A DNA stretch of 7,974 bases, taken from positions 1 through 7,974 of the forward strand of contig DAOVTU010000110.1 in assembly GCA_030632925.1 (NCBI GenBank). The letters are read 5' to 3'. A program made the position numbers and the translations under genes. The notes below the pieces were generated by a model. It made no database searches and was not told the origin of the DNA. It saw only the letters and a program-made list of their open reading frames with translations. Origin of the DNA: Candidatus Krumholzibacteriia bacterium. GTDB taxonomy: Bacteria; Krumholzibacteriota; Krumholzibacteriia; LZORAL124-64-63. This document shows, piece after piece, positions 1 through 5,718 of this stretch (the stretch's first letter is position 1; each line of letters opens with the position of its first letter).

Positions 1-1356
1 GACCCGAGTCTGATCCCGGCGTCGATCACTGAAAAGCTCAAGGATGTGGGCCTGTGGGACATGGATCCGTTGAATCTCTACCGCATCACCTGGCGCAACG
101 ACCCCGCCAGCGGCCTGTTCAATGACGGCAATTTCGTGGAGTTTCCTTCCGAGTTGACCGGTGTCGACGCCCGCATCGTCGGTGTCGTGGGCAAGTATTT
201 CCCCACCGGCGCCCACAAGGTCGGCGCGGCCTTTGGCTGCCTCGTACCGCGCCTGGTGACCGGCCAGTTTGACCCCACCACCCAGAAGGCCGTCTGGCCG
301 AGCACGGGCAATTTCTGCCGCGGCGGCGCCTTCGACTCGGCGCTGTTGGGTTGCGAATCGGTAGCCATCCTGCCTGAAGAAATGAGCCAGGAGCGCTTCG
401 ACTGGTTGAAAAATGTGGCCAGCGAAGTGATCGCCACGCCGGGTTGCGAGTCGAACGTGAAGGAAATCTACGACAAATGTTGGGAGATCAAGCGCACCCG
501 TCCCGAGTGTGTGGTGTTCAACCAGTTCGAGGAATTCGGCAATCCCATCTGGCACTATCACGTGACCGGGTCTGCGGTGCAGCAGATCTACGAGCAGGTC
601 GCAGGCCCGGACCAGCGCCTGGCGGCCTGGGTTTCTTCGACCGGATCGGCCGGCACCATCGCCGCCGGTGATTACCTCAAGACCATCCACCGTGACGTGA
701 TCATCACGGCGGTCGAAGCGTTGCAGTGCCCCACCTTGTATTCCTGTGGCTTTGGTGGCCACCGCATCGAAGGCATCGGCGACAAGCACGTACCCTGGGT
801 GCACAACGTGCGCAATACCGACATGGTCAGTGCCGTGGACGACGAGCAGTGCATGAGCCTGTTGCGCCTGTTCAACGAAGAAGCCGGCCAGGCCCGCCTG
901 ACCGAATTGGGTGTCAGCCAGGATTTGGTGGATCAACTGCCGTTGCTGGGCATTTCTTCCATCTGCAACCTGATCTCGGCCATCAAGACTGCCCGCCACT
1001 ACGAGATGGACGGCCGCGATGTCATCCTGCTGCCGATGACCGACTCGGCCGAACTGTACGCCTCGCGCCTGCCGGAAATGAACGCCGCCCACGGTGCCTA
1101 CGACCGGGACCAGGCCAGCTTTGATCACGCCCGCTGGTTGGCCGGCGCCACCACCGACTACCTGCGCGAGTTGAATTACCACGACCGCAAGACGCTGCAC
1201 AACTTCAAGTACTTCACCTGGGTGGAGCAGCAGGGCCGCACGGTTGAAGAATTGCGTCAGCTGTGGGATCGGGATTTCTGGACCGAGGTCTTCGACTCGG
1301 CTACGGATTGGGATGTCCGGATCAACGAGTTCAACGAAAGAATCGGCCTGCTCTAG
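1..1356 (+). CDS. PLP-dependent fold-type II enzyme, cysteine synthase-like (5' end cut by window)
   Basis: A pyridoxal-phosphate enzyme of the cysteine synthase / threonine synthase superfamily, presumably cytoplasmic. The exact reaction cannot be told from sequence. The frame is open from base 1 (it begins DPSLIPASITEKL) to TAG at 1354-1356, giving 451 visible residues; the GTG at 46 is only an internal codon, and the true start probably lies a short way left of the window. Numbering from that GTG, the PLP-binding lysine is K58 in PTGAHKVGAAFG (codon 217-219), a substrate-loop-like motif STGNFCRGG lies at 86-94, the glycine-rich phosphate-binding loop is SSTGSAGT at 197-204, and MTDSAELY (331-338) has a Ser in the usual place of the pyridine-nitrogen ligand. 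The C-terminal ~90 residues are rich in aromatic and charged residues and extend beyond a minimal cysteine synthase core. It faces the cytochrome operon convergently and shows no functional link to it. The superfamily call is firm; the substrate is unknown. Confidence 0.85.
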   Translation, partial: DPSLIPASITEKLKDVGLWDMDPLNLYRITWRNDPASGLFNDGNFVEFPSELTGVDARIVGVVGKYFPTGAHKVGAAFGCLVPRLVTGQFDPTTQKAVWPSTGNFCRGGAFDSALLGCESVAILPEEMSQERFDWLKNVASEVIATPGCESNVKEIYDKCWEIKRTRPECVVFNQFEEFGNPIWHYHVTGSAVQQIYEQVAGPDQRLAAWVSSTGSAGTIAAGDYLKTIHRDVIITAVEALQCPTLYSCGFGGHRIEGIGDKHVPWVHNVRNTDMVSAVDDEQCMSLLRLFNEEAGQARLTELGVSQDLVDQLPLLGISSICNLISAIKTARHYEMDGRDVILLPMTDSAELYASRLPEMNAAHGAYDRDQASFDHARWLAGATTDYLRELNYHDRKTLHNFKYFTWVEQQGRTVEELRQLWDRDFWTEVFDSATDWDVRINEFNERIGLL

Positions 1357-1372
1357 GGACAGGCCGATCCTT
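1338..1372. terminator. Hairpin between convergent genes, possible bidirectional terminator without U-tract
   Basis: ATCGGCCTG (1342-1350) and CAGGCCGAT (1360-1368) form a perfect 9-bp stem. After one A/C mismatch, three more pairs (1338-1340 with 1370-1372) extend it. The 9-nt loop contains the TAG stop codon of the upstream PLP gene. Its position between the 3' ends of two convergent genes fits a terminator or a 3'-end-protecting hairpin for both. No T-run follows on either strand, so classical intrinsic termination is not supported. Confidence 0.45.
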
Positions 1373-1396
1373 CTGACTGCTCGATTGCGGCGGAGG

Positions 1397-1999
1397 TTAC
1401 ATGCCCGCGCCGGCCACCTTGTTGGCCTTGGCTTCGCGAGCTTCAGCCCGGCTGGCAACACTGGCGTCTTCGCCCGCAGGCGGCGTGGCCTGCAGTTGAG
1501 CGAAGGACATGCCGGCGTCCCGCTGGGCCATCACTTCGTGCATCGAGTAGTCGTATTCCTTGGTCACGAATTGCAGATTCACCAGGTCGATGATCTCTGC
1601 ATCGGTGAGCCGAATCTGGAACCAGTTCTTCTTCGGCAGTGACTGGAACTTGTGATAGATGGGTCCGTAAATATCACTGTGGACATAGCCGGACACCGGC
1701 GTGTAGAACACTTCGGGGCTCACGTTGCGCGTGCGCGTCAGAGCCGCCCAGTTGTCGCCGCGGGCGCGCATCGAGGCGACCGTCACGGCATCCAGTTTTG
1801 AATGCTTGCTGACGAGAAACACCACAGGCACTTCGTCGTCGGGAATCCCCACCCACCGGACTTCTTCCAGCACATCCTGGCTGACCTTAAAATGGTCACA
1901 CACAGCCTGGTCAAAGTTTGCAGGACCGGCCGCCACGGCCACAGTCCCGCTCATCACAACAGTCAAAACGATCAATCCGGCGAACAGAGATTTCTTCAT
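1397..1999 (-). CDS. Small exported protein of unknown function with internal duplication
   Basis: A 200-residue protein that I cannot assign to a named family. The ATG at 1999 is chosen over a TTG 15 nt upstream because AAGGAG (2011-2006) lies 6 nt before it and overlaps the TTG-initiated extension. Residues 1-24 are a clear Sec signal peptide (MKKSLFAG, hydrophobic core, cleavage after AVAA). The mature part holds two similar helical segments. Residues ~52-89 (IPDDEVPVV... RARGDNWAAL) and ~132-170 (TDAEIIDLV... RDAGMSFAQL) share an acidic-hydrophobic start and the ending Gly-x-x-[Trp/Phe]-Ala-x-Leu. They flank a Tyr/Pro-rich linker (SPEVFYTPVSGY ... GPIYHKF). The C-terminal ~30 residues are Ala/Glu/Lys-rich and probably disordered. 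The single mature Cys (C34) argues against an internal disulfide. It is preceded by its own AT-rich intergenic region, so it is probably transcribed separately from the cytochrome operon upstream. Periplasmic or secreted location is inferred. Confidence 0.8.
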   Translation of the reverse strand: MKKSLFAGLIVLTVVMSGTVAVAAGPANFDQAVCDHFKVSQDVLEEVRWVGIPDDEVPVVFLVSKHSKLDAVTVASMRARGDNWAALTRTRNVSPEVFYTPVSGYVHSDIYGPIYHKFQSLPKKNWFQIRLTDAEIIDLVNLQFVTKEYDYSMHEVMAQRDAGMSFAQLQATPPAGEDASVASRAEAREAKANKVAGAGM

Positions 2000-2005
2000 G
2001 AGCAG

Positions 2006-2011
2006 CTCCTT
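2006..2011 (-). promoter_or_regulatory. Shine-Dalgarno AAGGAG fixing the start of the small exported protein
   Basis: AAGGAG on the minus strand, 6 nt before the ATG at 1999. It lies inside the longer TTG-initiated reading (KELL extension), which it makes unlikely. Confidence 0.75.
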
Positions 2012-2027
2012 CAAAGGGTGGTGTTAA

Positions 2028-2043
2028 CGAAAACCTATTTTCG
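2028..2043. repeat. 6-bp inverted repeat in the 5' leader of the small exported gene
   Basis: CGAAAA (2028-2033) and TTTTCG (2038-2043) are perfect inverted copies around a 4-base centre (CCTA). It sits ~29-44 nt upstream of the ATG at 1999. It could be an operator half-site pair or a small mRNA hairpin; no regulator is identifiable here. Confidence 0.3.
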
Positions 2044-2060
2044 ATCACCAGGGAGCACTC

Positions 2061-2080
2061 TTTAGCAGTTTTTAGTGGTT
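2061..2080. repeat. Tandem 10-bp imperfect direct repeat
   Basis: TTTAGCAGTT is followed directly by TTTAGTGGTT, matching at 8 of 10 positions. It lies ~60-80 bp upstream of the ATG at 1999. The ~one-helical-turn spacing would suit a regulator binding side by side on one DNA face, but in an AT-rich region chance similarity is possible. Confidence 0.35.
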
Positions 2081-2169
2081 TTACTCATAAATTCCCACCA
2101 TTTATCTTCATTTTTTTGATATTTTAATTGTTTTCAAAGATTTAGCGAATTGATAGCATACAGGTTCAA

Positions 2170-3114
2170 TCAGGGCCCGATCGGCTCAAAAAGCAGGTAC
2201 TCGAAGTCCCCGCCGTGGGGATCGTGGCAGTTCACGCAGTCGTCCAGATCGTATCCCTCATGGCCGCTCAGGAAATCTTCATCCTCCAGATCATGGCATC
2301 CCGCACACAATTCTGCCGTATCGAGGCCCTCGGCTGGACGGTGAGGATTGTGGCACTCCAGGCACTCTTCCACCGGCTCGTGGGGATACTCCGCGGCGAT
2401 GGCTTCGGCCTGGTCGTCATGGCATTCGAGACAAAGGGCGGGCGGCACGGCGGACAGCAAACTCGGCTGGGCAGAATAGTGACCGGCGTGGCAGTTCTCG
2501 CACGAACGGTCACCGTCGGCAGTGTGAAAATATTCAACCTCATCAGCCTCCACGATGTCGTCGTGGCAGGCCAAACAGACATAGGCCGTGGGCAGCACCA
2601 GATTCGCCGTAAAAGTTGTGCCGTGGGGATCGTGGCACTCCATGCATTCATTCTCTTCATAGGGCGGATGCACCGATTCGTACTCGCTGACATCCTCTTC
2701 ATGGCAACCCAGGCACAGGTCGACAGCAGATTCGATCATGTTGCCCGGCAATTCCGATCCGTGGGGTCCGTGGCAGGCCAGGCAGCTTTCGTCCTCGGAC
2801 AAAGGATCGTGCAAATCCTCGAGCGCCATGTCCACCACATCAAAGTGACAGGCCACACACACATCGAATACCGTACCAGCCAATTCCATGCGCTGCTCAA
2901 AGCCGTGAAAGACATGGCAGAGCTCGCACTCCTGCTGGACAAAGGGCTCGTGGGGAACGGCCAGGCTCAGTTCCTCGAACATCTCCGGATGGCACTCCAG
3001 GCAGTTCTTGTCCGCATCGGCAGTCTCGGCGGCCCCTACGAATGCGCACCAGAGGAGCACCAAACCGGCCACCACGAAATTGCTCGCGATTTTTTTAGTC
3101 CTGGGCGAAACCAT
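2170..3114 (-). CDS. Exported 12-haem c-type cytochrome (doubled CXXCH family), strongly acidic
   Basis: A 314-residue multiheme electron-transfer protein for the periplasm or cell surface. Residues 1-29 form a signal peptide (TKK, hydrophobic core, cleavage near VGAA). Twelve CXXCH haem-attachment motifs start at Cys 38, 63, 86, 111, 134, 157, 180, 205, 228, 251, 270 and 293, so spacing is 23 or 25 residues with one exception of 19. Alternate motifs continue as CHDPHG, CHGPHG, CHNPH or similar, the signature of doubled/paired CXXCH proteins, and many are preceded by H-x-P (HEP, HPP), which supplies plausible distal ligands. The mature chain has only four Lys/Arg but roughly 67 Asp/Glu. The ATG at 3114 follows the previous gene's TAG after 5 nt, with a tight AGGA just before it. 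It is the last gene of the operon. The redox partner is unknown; the cytochrome assignment is firm. Confidence 0.92.
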   Translation of the reverse strand: MVSPRTKKIASNFVVAGLVLLWCAFVGAAETADADKNCLECHPEMFEELSLAVPHEPFVQQECELCHVFHGFEQRMELAGTVFDVCVACHFDVVDMALEDLHDPLSEDESCLACHGPHGSELPGNMIESAVDLCLGCHEEDVSEYESVHPPYEENECMECHDPHGTTFTANLVLPTAYVCLACHDDIVEADEVEYFHTADGDRSCENCHAGHYSAQPSLLSAVPPALCLECHDDQAEAIAAEYPHEPVEECLECHNPHRPAEGLDTAELCAGCHDLEDEDFLSGHEGYDLDDCVNCHDPHGGDFEYLLFEPIGP

Positions 3115-3119
3115 GGGTC

Positions 3120-3974
3120 CTAGGGACTTTTCGTCTGCCGAGAAAACTCGTCAGCCGCAAAGTCCGGGTTGAAATCCACTTGCTGCAAAAGGATGTGTCC
3201 GAGATCCATGCCCAGGGAAATATGCGTCACCTTGTGGGGAAAGACAATGCCTTCGACTGTCTTGAAGTCCGCAAACTCGTTGACGTAAATGATGTCGCTT
3301 TCGTCTTCCTGGGGCAAAAGCCCCGCCACGTTGCGGATCAGGTGTTTGTCTCGGTCGACACCCAGGACCACCAGCATCGAATCGTTTTTGGAAAAGAAGA
3401 AATAGTCCAGATTTTCATCTTCGCCGGCGCCATAACGGATGTCGTCGAAGTGTTCGAGCTCGCCGGCCAGAGGCATCGTCAGCGTCAGGTAGCTGAACAG
3501 CTCGGCCCGGTAACGAAAATCGTCCATCTCCTTGGCCTGATCACCGTTGGCCACCCAGCACTTTTGCCCGTCGATCATGCGCTCATTGTCGCCCCTGGTC
3601 ACGTTGTACCGCCGGCCACGGGCAAAGGATTTCACGACACCGGGCGTTTCGGCCCCACGATCACCGGGCCTGGCGTAGGTCAAGCGCGCGCCGTTGACGG
3701 CCGCCAAGGCGTCACGGCCACCGTACGCAGCCAGGCAATCCTCAAACAGCTTCTGCCCCGCCGCCGATTCGGCCAGGCTGCCGGCGGCAGCAAACTGTCC
3801 ACGGTAATCCACCTTCGGCGAGGTCTGCGCGTGGTGGTATTTCTGCATGGTGTCTTCGGCCAAGGCTGCGCCCGGCAGGACAATCATGCCCACCACCAAC
3901 GCCGCCGCCAATAGCACCAACAGCGCCGCATCCCTGGCCACAGCCATCCTCGAGACATTCCTGGAATCCGTCAT
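3120..3974 (-). CDS. Exported protein with LolA/lipoprotein-sorting-like fold features
   Basis: A 284-residue exported protein of uncertain role. Residues ~14-39 form a long hydrophobic signal segment ending ALAE. The segment FEDCLAAYGGRDALAAVNGARLTY (split here as FEDCLAAYGG at 77-86 and RDALAAVNGARLTY at 87-100) resembles the first helix and strand of LolA-type and related lipoprotein-sorting domains. Later features fit a beta-rich LolA/LolB half-barrel: a YFFF strand (191-194), MLVVLGVDRDKHLIR (200-214), and EFADFKTVEGIVFPHKVTHIS (starting 233), which matches the common 'dY+xVdGi-xPhk' ending. Two Cys (80, 139) might form a disulfide. It starts with ATG preceded at 8 nt by AAGGAAGG. It lies between the thioredoxin-TPR gene and the 12-haem cytochrome gene, suggesting a role in assembly or outer-membrane placement of that cytochrome. 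The fold assignment comes from pattern recognition only, so it is moderate; LolA function itself is not implied. Confidence 0.75.
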   Translation of the reverse strand: MTDSRNVSRMAVARDAALLVLLAAALVVGMIVLPGAALAEDTMQKYHHAQTSPKVDYRGQFAAAGSLAESAAGQKLFEDCLAAYGGRDALAAVNGARLTYARPGDRGAETPGVVKSFARGRRYNVTRGDNERMIDGQKCWVANGDQAKEMDDFRYRAELFSYLTLTMPLAGELEHFDDIRYGAGEDENLDYFFFSKNDSMLVVLGVDRDKHLIRNVAGLLPQEDESDIIYVNEFADFKTVEGIVFPHKVTHISLGMDLGHILLQQVDFNPDFAADEFSRQTKSP

Positions 3975-3982
3975 GCCGTCGT

Positions 3983-3990
3983 CCTTCCTT
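3983..3990 (-). promoter_or_regulatory. Shine-Dalgarno overlapping the upstream stop codon
   Basis: AAGGAAGG on the minus strand lies 8 nt before the ATG at 3974. The TAA stop of the upstream thioredoxin-TPR gene (3991-3989) shares its last two bases with this site, so terminating ribosomes would cover it. This supports translational coupling and the chosen start. Confidence 0.7.
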
Positions 3991-5179
3991 ATCGTTGTTT
4001 CGGGTCCGGATTTGCCAACAAGGGCAAGGTCACTCTTTGCTCCATGGCTGCCTGCAGGGCCGCCACGGCCGAGGCCAGGTCACCGGCCTCCTGAAACTGT
4101 TTGCCCACCATCACCAGGGCGGCGGGATCACGCGGGTTCAACTCCAACACCGCCGCCAGATACTCCGCGGCAGCCGCCTGGTCACCGGCCCGCACCTTCA
4201 AGCGGGCCAAATCGAGCAATACCGGCGTGTAAGTATCGTCCAGGCGCAGGGCATGGTTCAGTGCCGCGCCGGCCTGTTCATCAGCCTCCAGCCCCAGACA
4301 GGCCCGCCCCAGCCCGGCCCACGCCGAAACCCGGGTGCTGTCCAACTCTGTGGCCCTTGTAAAAGCGTCCACGGCGGCGCTCCATTCTTCCTGCACCAAC
4401 ATGATTTCGCCTCGCAAACCATGGGGCGCGCCAAACAACGAATCGGCCGCAACGGCCTTCTCCAAATTGCGCAGGGCCCGATCGTACTTGCCTTTGTTGG
4501 ACAACTGCAGCGCCAAATTGTGGTAGCGGGTCGCCTTTTTCACCGCTTGGTAAACCGGCTTTTTTGCCACCGCTGCGGTCGGCGCCGACAGGCCCAACAA
4601 TTCTTCAATGCTGTCGATCAGGCGGTCCCGGATGGGAAACGAATAGCCGGACGGGCCGTAGCTCAGCCTGCCCTCGGTATCGACCAGGGCCAGTGACGGC
4701 ACCGCGATCACGCCGTACGAATAGAACAATTCCAGCCCCTGATCAATGACCACCGGGAAAGGCAGTTCCATCTCATTGACCACCTGCTTGACCTGTTTGT
4801 GCACCGTGGGGGTGACGTTTTGACCATCAACATTGACGGCATAGACCTGGATTCCCTGCTCCCCGTAACGGGCCTGGACATCCTTCAGGTCGCGCATCAT
4901 TTCCAGGGAACGGGGCGACCAGGTGGCCCAAAAAACCACCAATGAAACCTGGCCGTCTTCCTGGCCGGGCTTCCACTCCACTTTTTCCCCGGTGACCAGA
5001 TCCTGACCTTTGAGGGCACTGGGCACCATGCCTTCGTGCAAGTATTTGAACGCCGCCGAGGCCGAGCCCATGGACAAGACCCAGAGCACGACCAGGACCG
5101 GGATCAGTCGCCTGCTGAGTTTCGAGGAACAGCTGAGTTTTGAGGACCTGCTGATTTTTGAGGAACAGCACATTTTCAT
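3989..5179 (-). CDS. Exported cysteine-less TlpA/ResA-like thioredoxin domain fused to five TPRs
   Basis: A 396-residue periplasmic protein. Residues 1-24 are an unusual Ser/Lys/Cys-rich n-region, followed by a hydrophobic segment LIPVLVVLWVLSMG and cleavage near ASA-AF (42-43). Residues ~50-195 form a TlpA/redoxin-type thioredoxin fold: VVFWATWSPRS (81-91) sits exactly where family members have WCxxC, but both Cys are Ser (S88, S91); the cis-proline loop is kept (AVPS, P161). No other Cys is in this domain, so thiol-disulfide exchange is not expected. Residues 216-385 are five TPRs of exactly 34 residues with the usual small residues at positions 8, 20 and mostly 27. The ATG at 5179 overlaps the upstream stop as ATGA and follows a strong GGAGGT at 8 nt. 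In a CcsA operon a ResA/CcsX-type reductase would be expected; this may be a scaffold or apocytochrome chaperone derived from one. Fold is well supported; role is inferred. Confidence 0.88.
   Translation of the reverse strand: MKMCCSSKISRSSKLSCSSKLSRRLIPVLVVLWVLSMGSASAAFKYLHEGMVPSALKGQDLVTGEKVEWKPGQEDGQVSLVVFWATWSPRSLEMMRDLKDVQARYGEQGIQVYAVNVDGQNVTPTVHKQVKQVVNEMELPFPVVIDQGLELFYSYGVIAVPSLALVDTEGRLSYGPSGYSFPIRDRLIDSIEELLGLSAPTAAVAKKPVYQAVKKATRYHNLALQLSNKGKYDRALRNLEKAVAADSLFGAPHGLRGEIMLVQEEWSAAVDAFTRATELDSTRVSAWAGLGRACLGLEADEQAGAALNHALRLDDTYTPVLLDLARLKVRAGDQAAAAEYLAAVLELNPRDPAALVMVGKQFQEAGDLASAVAALQAAMEQRVTLPLLANPDPKQR
5115..5168. repeat. Three tandem 18-bp repeats within the signal-peptide n-region
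   Basis: Three head-to-tail 18-bp units (5115-5132, 5133-5150, 5151-5168) share the core GAG-TTT-x-GAGGA with a few substitutions. In frame on the minus strand they encode CSSKIS, RSSKLS and CSSKLS, so the expansion adds 12-18 residues before the hydrophobic core of the thioredoxin-TPR protein without breaking the frame. Confidence 0.8.
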
Positions 5180-5718
5180 CGCCCCTCACCTCCGCCGGTG
5201 ACCATCACGTTCTCCCAAATCCTCAAGGCCGACAGGGAATCACCGCGGGCCAACGCCACCAGACCCAGCACGTAGGCCGCATCGGGATCTGTCGGGCGCA
5301 GAGTGAGCACCTCTTGGGCCAAGGCCTCGGCTTCGGCCAACTCGCCGGCCTCGACCTGCACCCGCGCCAGCAACAACTTCAACCGCCGGGACATCGGCGC
5401 CTGGGCCACGCCGGCGCGCAGGCTTTCGGCGGCCGCCGAAGTATCGGCTTCCGAGAGATGAATCAGGCCCAAAAAATAATAGACATCCGGATTGGCCGGA
5501 TCCGCCATCAACACCGAATCGAGATAGGCCCGGGCCACCTCGTTTTCCCCGGCGGCAAACGAGTCGAGGGCCTGGGCCATCAGATGGCGGATGTGCTTGC
5601 GCTCGGCACGGCGTTCCAACTTCTGTTCATCTGGCGGGTCTGCGGCAAAGACAGAACCAGCCACCATCAGGCCCAGCCCAACCACGATCAACAACCGCCA
5701 TGCCACCTGCCGGGCCAT
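5176..5718 (-). CDS. Exported four-TPR protein, possible apocytochrome chaperone
   Basis: A 180-residue protein. Residues 1-25 are a signal peptide or N-terminal membrane anchor (ARQVAWRLLIVVGLGLMVAG, then SVFAAD). Residues 43-178 hold four TPRs of 34 residues each (43-76, 77-110, 111-144, 145-178), with the typical LGLIHL and LGLVAL helix A cores, Ala at position 20 and Pro at position 32 in the first three. No enzymatic domain is present. The ATG at 5718 is chosen over an upstream start that would add 55 residues inside the preceding cytochrome gene: it overlaps that gene's TGA by one base (TGATG), has AAGGAG 11 nt before it and begins a proper signal sequence. It lies between the 15-haem cytochrome and the thioredoxin-TPR gene. 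TPR proteins such as NrfG/CcmI bind apocytochromes in System I organisms; a similar role here is inference. It could equally be a scaffold for the cytochrome complex. Confidence 0.87.
   Translation of the reverse strand: MARQVAWRLLIVVGLGLMVAGSVFAADPPDEQKLERRAERKHIRHLMAQALDSFAAGENEVARAYLDSVLMADPANPDVYYFLGLIHLSEADTSAAAESLRAGVAQAPMSRRLKLLLARVQVEAGELAEAEALAQEVLTLRPTDPDAAYVLGLVALARGDSLSALRIWENVMVTGGGEGR
5188..5193 (-). promoter_or_regulatory. Strong Shine-Dalgarno GGAGGT for the thioredoxin-TPR gene
   Basis: GGAGGT lies 8 nt upstream of the ATG at 5179 and inside the end of the preceding TPR gene, where the same bases encode its Gly-rich tail (GGGEGR). It favours the ATG at 5179 over the second in-frame ATG at 5173. 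Confidence 0.7.

Larger units (their letters stand above)
2000..2169 (-). promoter_or_regulatory. AT-rich intergenic region: likely end of cytochrome operon and promoter of small exported gene
   Basis: This 170-base stretch is the only non-coding segment of any size and is far more AT-rich than the GC-rich genes on both sides. No ORF of note and no RNA gene is seen. It holds a long minus-strand A-rich tract around 2111-2138, a tandem 10-mer and a 6-bp inverted repeat (listed separately). TTGAA-type hexamers occur on the minus strand at 2169-2164 and 2137-2132, but no convincing -10 element at 16-18 nt follows either, so no exact promoter is called. No strong hairpin plus T-run is seen to end the upstream operon. 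Confidence 0.5.

Noticed and set aside
444..1124. Alternative plus-strand frames within the PLP enzyme gene (Arg/Pro-rich products)
   Set aside because: They are out-of-frame readings of a clearly conserved enzyme in GC-rich DNA.
2101..2169. An exact sigma-70 type promoter on the minus strand starting from TTGAAC (2169-2164) or TTGAAA (2137-2132)
   Set aside because: No -10 hexamer of acceptable quality lies 16-18 nt downstream of either, and AT-rich DNA yields such hexamers by chance; only the region is annotated.
2215..3123. A 302-codon plus-strand open frame opposite the 12-haem cytochrome gene
   Set aside because: Same reason: it is the antisense shadow of periodic CXXCH-coding DNA, with no domain or signal of its own.
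3989..5179. Calling the thioredoxin-TPR gene a pseudogene because the CXXC is missing
   Set aside because: The frame is intact over 396 codons, the fold residues and cis-Pro are kept, the TPRs are in perfect 34-residue register and the gene is tightly coupled to both neighbours.
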